DNA of 64,000 nucleotides from Galeopsis tetrahit (Eukaryota > Streptophyta > Magnoliopsida > Lamiales > Lamiaceae): positions 560,501 to 624,500 of the forward strand of contig OY776123.1 of assembly GCA_963675135.1 (NCBI GenBank), read 5' to 3'. Positions 57,781 to 64,000 of the stretch are shown here, one piece after another. The position numbers and the translations under genes were made by a program. Position 1 is the first letter of the stretch. Every line of letters begins with the position of its first letter. Under the pieces are notes generated by a model that worked only from the letters and a program-made list of their open reading frames with translations, was not told the origin of the DNA and made no database searches.

Positions 57781-58700
57781 GGGCATGATTGGTATGACTG
57801 AATGAAAATGTGACTGAATGGAATGAACTCATGAATGGAATGAACTCATGAATGGAATGAATGTCTAAATGATCATTCTCATGATTGGTATTGACAAGGA
57901 ATGAAAAAAGCATTCCTTGATTGATTCCATTCTCATGATTGGTATAATAAAATGAATGCAAAATAATGTAAAAAGTTTATCTTAAATAACTAAAATATCC
58001 TTATACATATTTTATAGAAACATATTAAATTGGTTAATATGCTATTATTTTAATAATAAAACTAAATATAAATAATAGTTCATTTAAAAAAAATGATAAT
58101 CATGATATATATATATACATATATATATATATGTATATACATATATATATATACTAGTTCTTCTCTTCTGCGTTTTTTTCTCGCGTTCTTCTCTTCTGCG
58201 TTTTTTTCTCAGCTACGTTTTTTTCTCAGCGTTCTTCTCTTCTTTTTTTTCTCTTCTGCGTTTTTTTCTCTCAGCGTTCTTCTCTTCGTTTTTTTCTCAG
58301 CGTTCTTCTCTTCTGCATTTTTTTCTCAGCGTTCTTTCTCTTCTGCGTTCTTTCTCAGCATCCTTCCCTCTTGGATGAATTAGATTAAAGAAGATTAATG
58401 AATATCGTATTTAATTGTGGATTAAGGTTGGATAAGAGGGTTAATGAAAATCTTTTTAATTGTTGATAAGGATAATTTTGTAAAAATATTTTTTTAATGA
58501 TATTTTTTTTTTAGAAAATAAAAATAATTTGATTTCACGTACAATGGAATGGGTAAAGATAGGGGGATGGGGAGGAATCAGAATTCTTTATTTTTGGGAA
58601 TCACGATTCCGTGTAAAAAAACATACCAATCATGAGATTAGGAATAGGTCCATGAATGTTCATTCCATTCTAAGCCCATTACCCCATACCAATCATGCCC
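57781..58700. mobile_element. PIF/Harbinger-type non-autonomous element
   Basis: The ends GGGCATGATTGGTATG and CATACCAATCATGCCC are perfect inverses flanked by TTA on both sides, the 3-base target site of PIF/Harbinger elements. 920 bases, no transposase. Inside are a TA microsatellite (about 58104-58153) and a local tandem array of TTCTTCTCTTCTGCGTTTTT (about 58156-58370). The subterminal parts repeat GAATGGAATGAA and ATCATTCTCATGATTGGTAT words. Confidence 0.88.
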
Positions 58701-58925
58701 TTAGACCGTTTAGACGGGACCTAGTCGGCCACTTAATTTTTTAAAATTTTTTTATCTATATAATTCTCAAATAATAAATATAAAATCTTAATTTAACAAA
58801 AGTAGAAAATTGCAAAGAGGTCTCCGAAGAAATTAAAACTAGTAAAAACAATGTCAGAAAAATATAAAAATGTATTTTTTCAATGTTTAACCAAAAAAGG
58901 TTATACATCATGACAAAGTCACATA

Positions 58926-59062
58926 TTTTGTTCAGAGTGTCGATTCCACTTGAAAAAATGTGTTCAATTGCTTGAATCGTACTTCGACGTCGAAAAGTAA
59001 AATAAAATAAAAACGCCTAGTCGAAAATCGCTAGACAAACTATAGACCAGTGACTAGCGTTT
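58926..59062. repeat. Dispersed repeat 'GTGTCGATTCCACTTGAAAA', copy 2
   Basis: Shares AGAGTGTCGATTCCACTTGA and CGCCTAGTCGAAAATCGCTA in order with 3468-3640. Confidence 0.6.
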
Positions 59063-62000
59063 AGGTGCGAGATATTTGTGAATTTTAATTGGATTAGGAA
59101 GCCGGTGATACAAAAGTATGCTTTAAATATTAATTTTCATTCATATTAATTATTTAATTACATGTATTATCCTGTCTTTATTATTATGTTTTTCATAGTT
59201 GTCAACGGAACATATCCACTTCTGCACACTACTTTATTGGATTAGATTATTAAGCTTGACTTTATAAATAGATGAATATAAATGTCAGTAAAACATAAAT
59301 TATAGAAATAAAAACCAAGTTCTTGATTTATGAAAATTTTATAATGAATTCAATATCACTTTTTAGTATACAAAGTGTTACGGTTTAAAAAACGCCCAAA
59401 TTTATTATTTGAAGTATGCGGTGAAACCGTGAAAATACTCTTCTACCCCTCGTTGCTGAGTTCACTCTCACTCTTTCAAAAATTGAAACTTTTCGTATTT
59501 TTTTCTTTTCTCGGTAAAGTATCGGTTCTAAACAAACAAAAAAACTAAGTAACCTGATTTAAACTCGAAGATAAACTTTAAATTGGTTCGTTTTGAGTTA
59601 CAAATTGATGAAAACCGAATATTTTGGTTCGTAGTTAAAAAAAAGAAGTTTTTTTCTTTAAAATTCTAAAAAAAATCGATAATTTTTTTTGAGAATTCAA
59701 CAAATACTCAACAAAAACTTAAGAGATTTAAAAAAAAAAAAAAAACTCGACACATCGGTGTTCAATTCATATCCGATCCAGTTTTTGTGATTTTTATGTC
59801 AAAAATTGGTGCAAACTCAATTTTATAGTTTCAAAATCATACTCGTTTATAATTTAAACAATAAAACCACATTGAAATAAAGTTTGGACTTTAAAACACT
59901 TAAACTAACCTAAAATTAGAATTTTGGGAGTTAAAAAATAAGAAGGGTATAATAGGTAAGTGTACAGGGGTGAACCCACCAAAAAATGGGCATTTAACCG
60001 TGGCCATTTCAGGACTCGAATGTGGAGGGTGGGCCCAAGTAAGTTGCCATTTCTAGCCCACATAATGCGGATGGTGGGCCCAAATAAGTTGTAGCCCACA
60101 CATTGACGCCGTTAGTGGTCTGTTAGTTTCCTGTCGTTTTCTTGGCTTATTTAGTGTCCTTCATTTAACAGGCGTTTGGCAAATGTGCCTAACTTTGACT
60201 AATTCCACTTTCACTCTTTTGTTCCTACAATTTTGGAATACGGAAATAATCATTCCAATTATAACCAAAGTAAAATTTTATGGGTAGAACAATGATTTCT
60301 TCATGTTCATTATAAATCATATACTTCATCCGTTCCAGTAATATTTGCACCACTTTATGGACACATAAACTAAGAAAAATATGTAATGAGTGAAGTGTTG
60401 AGGGGTAATTTTATAAACTTTTATGAATAAAGTAAATTGAATGATTGGATCGAGGGTAAAAGTAATGATGTTTTATATAAACATGTAAATATTGTTGTGA
60501 GGTTGAAGTTTATGAAAAAGTTTATTTTTTGCGATGTGCAAACAATTGTGAAACGGCGTGAGTAGTTTTTTTATCCAACACACTTTTTATATAATAGTAA
60601 GAAATAACACTTGAGCGAACCAGTTGCATCGTGAAACTGATGTACAGTTAATATTGTTCAATGATACTTCCACTGCTTCAGGATTATTTTCATATATAGA
60701 TGGACACACATTAAAAAAGTGTAATATATAATGAATAAAGTTTCGAGGGGTAATTTTGTAAATTTTTATGTATAAAATAAATAAATGAGTTTGACTTGTG
60801 TGTATGTGTGAGAAAAAGTAATGACATTTGTGTAAATTTGAGGATATTGTGAGAGTAGAGTATATAAAGTGTTAATCTCTTCATTTTAAGAATGTGGAAG
60901 TAATTGTGAAACGTTTTAAAAAATAAAGTGTGAAAGGTATTGCGGGACGGATGAAGTACTAAAATAATACTCTATTGTTAAGTAAAATAACACTAATACT
61001 TTTTTTTTTTTTGGAAATCTCGTTATCTAGTCCAAAAATCGATTAATGGGGAGAATCAATCTTATTGTTCACTAGCGATGACTCCGTTTAAAACAAGAAC
61101 AAAATTCTGTATGGACGAACCCTTATTATTATTTTTTTCAGTTACAAGAAAAGTATTGGTTTAATTTTTATCACTTAAATTTTAGATTTTTTTTTCTTCA
61201 CTTAATAATGGGTCTATCTTTGAAGGTGAGTTGCAATTATGCATGCACATTATAAACTATTTTTTGATTTTGTGACCAGGGAATCTTCCTTCTTTTTCTT
61301 TATCTTTTTCGTGGTAATAATGATTTGCATATTCATTCGACAAATCAAATGTTAGTACTTTTTATGGGCCACAAGACTTATATGCTTTAACGAAAATATT
61401 CCAATCAAATTTATTTAAATATTCTTTAATTATGTATTATCTTATATACGTAATTAATAAATAAATTAATGTGGTATAGTTCCAATAAGATAAATTATGA
61501 GAGAGGGGGTATAGAAGGGATGAATTAGATAATGGAGTACAACCAAGATCATATATAATAAAATACTAATATAATACATTATTAATATAAATAATCATTA
61601 TAGTGTGGATTATATAGGCCACAAAGAATTAAATGATATCGATTGACACTGATTTATTCAACTATTCATCAAATATAGTACTTAATTCACATAGAATGAT
61701 GTCATATATATTTGGGTGGATTCTAACTACCTAACTCCAAAACTTAATTTGTATAAATTTTATACAAAATTGTTTATGTATAAAAAAATATTTTAATGGT
61801 ACAAGTGACGTTTAGTTCAAGTTTTTGCCTCTACGCCCCGATATATTGAAGGAAATATTATTCTGATAATCGTATTACATTATTAGTGTTGTGCTCTAAT
61901 TTAAAAAAAAAAAAAAAAAAAAATTAAAAAAAATGTTGGTTGCATCGTTGTTTCTTGAAAAATAAAGTGTTCTACGATTCACTGATATCGTAGTAAAAGA

Positions 62001-62744
62001 CATAATTTGTTTTAAAAAAAATGTGTTTTGCAAGATACAATAAAGCTAATATGGTTGCTCTTAATTCCTTGTGTCCTATGAAACAAAGTGACATACAATT
62101 GACTAGCACTATGATGAAAGACATATTTTGTTGTAAGGAAAATGTGTTGAACACCCTATCACTTCACATCATATTTTACTATATCGATAATTGACACGTG
62201 TCTTATTAAAAAAATAATTATTGGAGGCGACACGTGTTAAAAATTCAGTAGAGCGCGAGTGGAATATCAGTGAAACATAAAAAGTGAAACACGGTACTAC
62301 CTAGTTTTTTTTTTAAGTCTCTATATCTGATAGAAGAAAAACTAATTTGGGGGACTAATCTCACTGTCCACTAACGAAACTGAGTGATCACTCATCTAAA
62401 AAATTGTTTACACTTTGAAAGTTTCGATCATCGTATACATTCGTGTTTGATTTCGATTCTCCATGTTATTGATTGCACGTTCTTATCTCCTAGCACCTTC
62501 GTATTGGGGTATGAGTAGCAATTTTATACTAAAAACAGGCAGAGAAGCCAACTCTTTTGTCTTGGTGATTGAGCTTGTTGTTGTGGAATCACAAGACAGG
62601 TCAAACCACTTTGAAAAAACAACAAAACCCTAATTACATTAATAAATCATATATATTCGTACACAATTTCATATCATGTATATATAATAACCAAAATAAG
62701 TTGCACTTAGTCACTTCATTTTGAACCAAATCAAGAAAAAAATA
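59063..62744. other. intergenic, repeat-rich, includes PSK promoter
   Basis: Stowaway-type elements at 60324-60562 and 60667-60956 (TA-flanked, ends CTTCATCCGTTCCAG / CTTCATCCGTCCCGC type). Two degenerate direct copies of AAGACATAATTTGTTTTAAA lie near 61998 and 62118. The last few hundred bases before 62745 should hold the PSK promoter and 5' UTR. No other gene seen. Confidence 0.5.
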
Positions 62745-63093
62745 ATGAGGCTTTCAAGCATGTTTCATCTTCTACTTATAGTTTTGTTAGTGTTTTCCAG
62801 AGGAATCGCGGTGAATTCAGCTCACGAGGAATCAACTCTTTTGGTAAGCCCTAGCTACGTACAATTTCATATGAAATCAGATGACGAGTTTCTTATAGAG
62901 GATTTTATAAGAAATTCATCATCGGGTTTTATATCATTACATTTATACTTGTCGTATTTTCGTAAAAATTGAGTGATTAATGTAGGTAAAAGACAATTGT
63001 AACAACGTTGGTGAGTGCAAAAAGGGGAGTGCAAAGTCACAAGAAACTCTTTTGGAAAGTGAAGATTACATCTACACTCAGTCTTTGCCTTGA
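62745..63093 (+). CDS. PSK: Phytosulfokine (PSK) precursor
   Basis: Two exons: 62745-62843 and 62986-63093, giving 68 residues. Exon 1 encodes a signal peptide (MRLSSMFHLLLIVLLVFSRG, then the A-VNSA cleavage region). Exon 2, joined at TTG/GTAAGC and TGTAG/GTAAAAG, encodes the PSK domain with a conserved cysteine pair (DNCNNVGECKKG). It ends with SED-YIYTQ-SLP; the pentapeptide is at 63067-63081. The acidic residue before the first Tyr is the signal for tyrosylprotein sulfotransferase. The processed, doubly sulfated YIYTQ is a secreted growth and stress peptide hormone read by PSKR receptors. At 68 residues it is shorter than most precursors (about 75-120), but all key parts are present. The single intron in this place is usual for PSK genes. 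Confidence 0.93.
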
Positions 63094-64000
63094 TCTATAG
63101 CCATAGAAATATATATACTTTTTACGTTTTGATTAATGTAATGTACATGATTTATTTTAATAAGTTATTAACATATAGATTAGGGAATAGTTTGAATGAT
63201 TGGTTTTTGAACCCAGTTGGATGATGTTGAGTCTTGAGCATTTGATTTTGGGTGATGTAATTTTACTTCAATTTTTTTACTATACGAATTAAGTATCTTG
63301 TACTATCTCTAATTTGGTTGGTTCATTAAAAAAACATTAATTTTCTTCTACAATCAATATGCATATCAGTATTATTAGTGTTGTACTTTAATTTTGAAAA
63401 AAAGACGGTTGTTGATTATGAAATATGTAATCGATTGAGGTGAAATGATTGTAGGATGATAGATCATTAATCAAACGAGAGTAACAATTACTTTATTTAT
63501 GAGAAGTAGTGTTGTTATGTAGTTTATATCATCTAAAATCAAACACCACCTTACTCTTTTCGACAAATTTCTCCCTAAAATCGACAATTTTTTATAGTGG
63601 TTTCTTGTTTAAACAAAATAAAAATGAGTTTCTTGAATACAAAGAATCTAACATAATCAGTATAAATTCCATTTCAAAATCAGTACTATATAAGAAAAGT
63701 AAAAAACCCATGATTATGTTCTTTATTGTATTCTACTTGCTATTATCATGTATTTATTGACCAAGTTTATATATATCAATTTTTTTTTATTTTTTTAATA
63801 AGTATGTTGGAATGCCTTGAATCCCGACTACGAGTTTGAACTATGTTTCTATTTTGAACTTATTTTTTGATTTAGGGGTGTTTGCAAATTTAACTAACAA
63901 CTTTTATAATCATTTTTTATTTAAACGCTGTGAAATGAAGCTTTGAAAAAAAAATGATTTTAGAAGGTGGGTGAGTTGTGTTTAAAATAAAAATACACCC
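63094..64000. other. PSK 3' flank, no gene seen
   Basis: AT-rich. From about 63866 there is a degenerate relative of the hairpin repeat at 7519-7630 (GGGGTGTTTGCAAATTTAAC, GAAGCTTTGAAAAAAAAATG). No coding sequence. Confidence 0.45.

Noticed and set aside
57644..57961. 105-codon minus-strand frame with NHENG/NHEND repeats
   Set aside because: It reads through the end of the Harbinger-type element and reflects its internal GAATGA repeats.
58093..58383. 96-codon Phe/Ser-rich plus-strand frame
   Set aside because: Translation of the TA tract and the TTCTTCTCTTCTGCG tandem array; not a protein.

Overview
This is a window of plant nuclear DNA, from a eudicot and probably an asterid; Lamiales would fit, but that is an impression and not proven here. 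The reasons are GT-AG introns of plant size, AT-rich intergenic DNA full of Stowaway- and Tourist-type MITEs, a CACTA transposon, and plant-specific gene families (phytosulfokine, REM-type B3 factors, a plant TFIIIA with its 5S-mimic exon, an LRR receptor-like pseudokinase). Most genes are split into many short exons, so the coding sequences had to be rebuilt from splice sites. The reading frames close exactly across every exon chain given below.

Layout, left to right. (1) 1-380, minus: partial B3-domain gene running off the left edge. (2) 911-2793, minus: a compact KNL2 centromere protein with both a SANTA domain and a CENPC-k motif, head-to-head with (3) 4108-22613, plus: a 49-exon tandem-cassette Ski2-like RNA helicase of the ASCC3/DExH14 type, 2,085 residues. 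(4) 23308-43183, minus: three more B3 (REM-like) genes, two of them in a tandem duplication of about 4 kb. Their inter-domain linker grows from 1 to 5 to 10 copies of a 17-residue repeat. (5) 25058-35472: a full-length 10.4-kb CACTA (En/Spm) transposon lying between B3 genes 1 and 2. It has TIRs, a 3-bp AAC target duplication, a Transposase_24 gene, a TNP2 transposase gene spoiled by a single in-frame stop, an antisense zf-GRF passenger gene and a captured LINE fragment. (6) 45816-48661, minus: TFIIIA with nine C2H2 fingers. An intron carries the plant 5S rRNA mimic (P5SM) poison exon. (7) 49713-54850, minus: LRR receptor-like kinase of the At5g10020 type with degenerate catalytic motifs. (8) 55115-62744: repeat-rich intergenic DNA. 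(9) 62745-63093, plus: a two-exon phytosulfokine precursor ending in the YIYTQ peptide.

The genes do not form one pathway; this is an ordinary gene-rich plant segment invaded by transposons. The self-contained regulatory systems are the TFIIIA autoregulatory splice switch, in which an RNA exon mimics the ligand of the protein it encodes, and, by inference, the CACTA element, where palindromes made of its subterminal repeat motif sit beside TATA boxes inside the element as well as at its ends.
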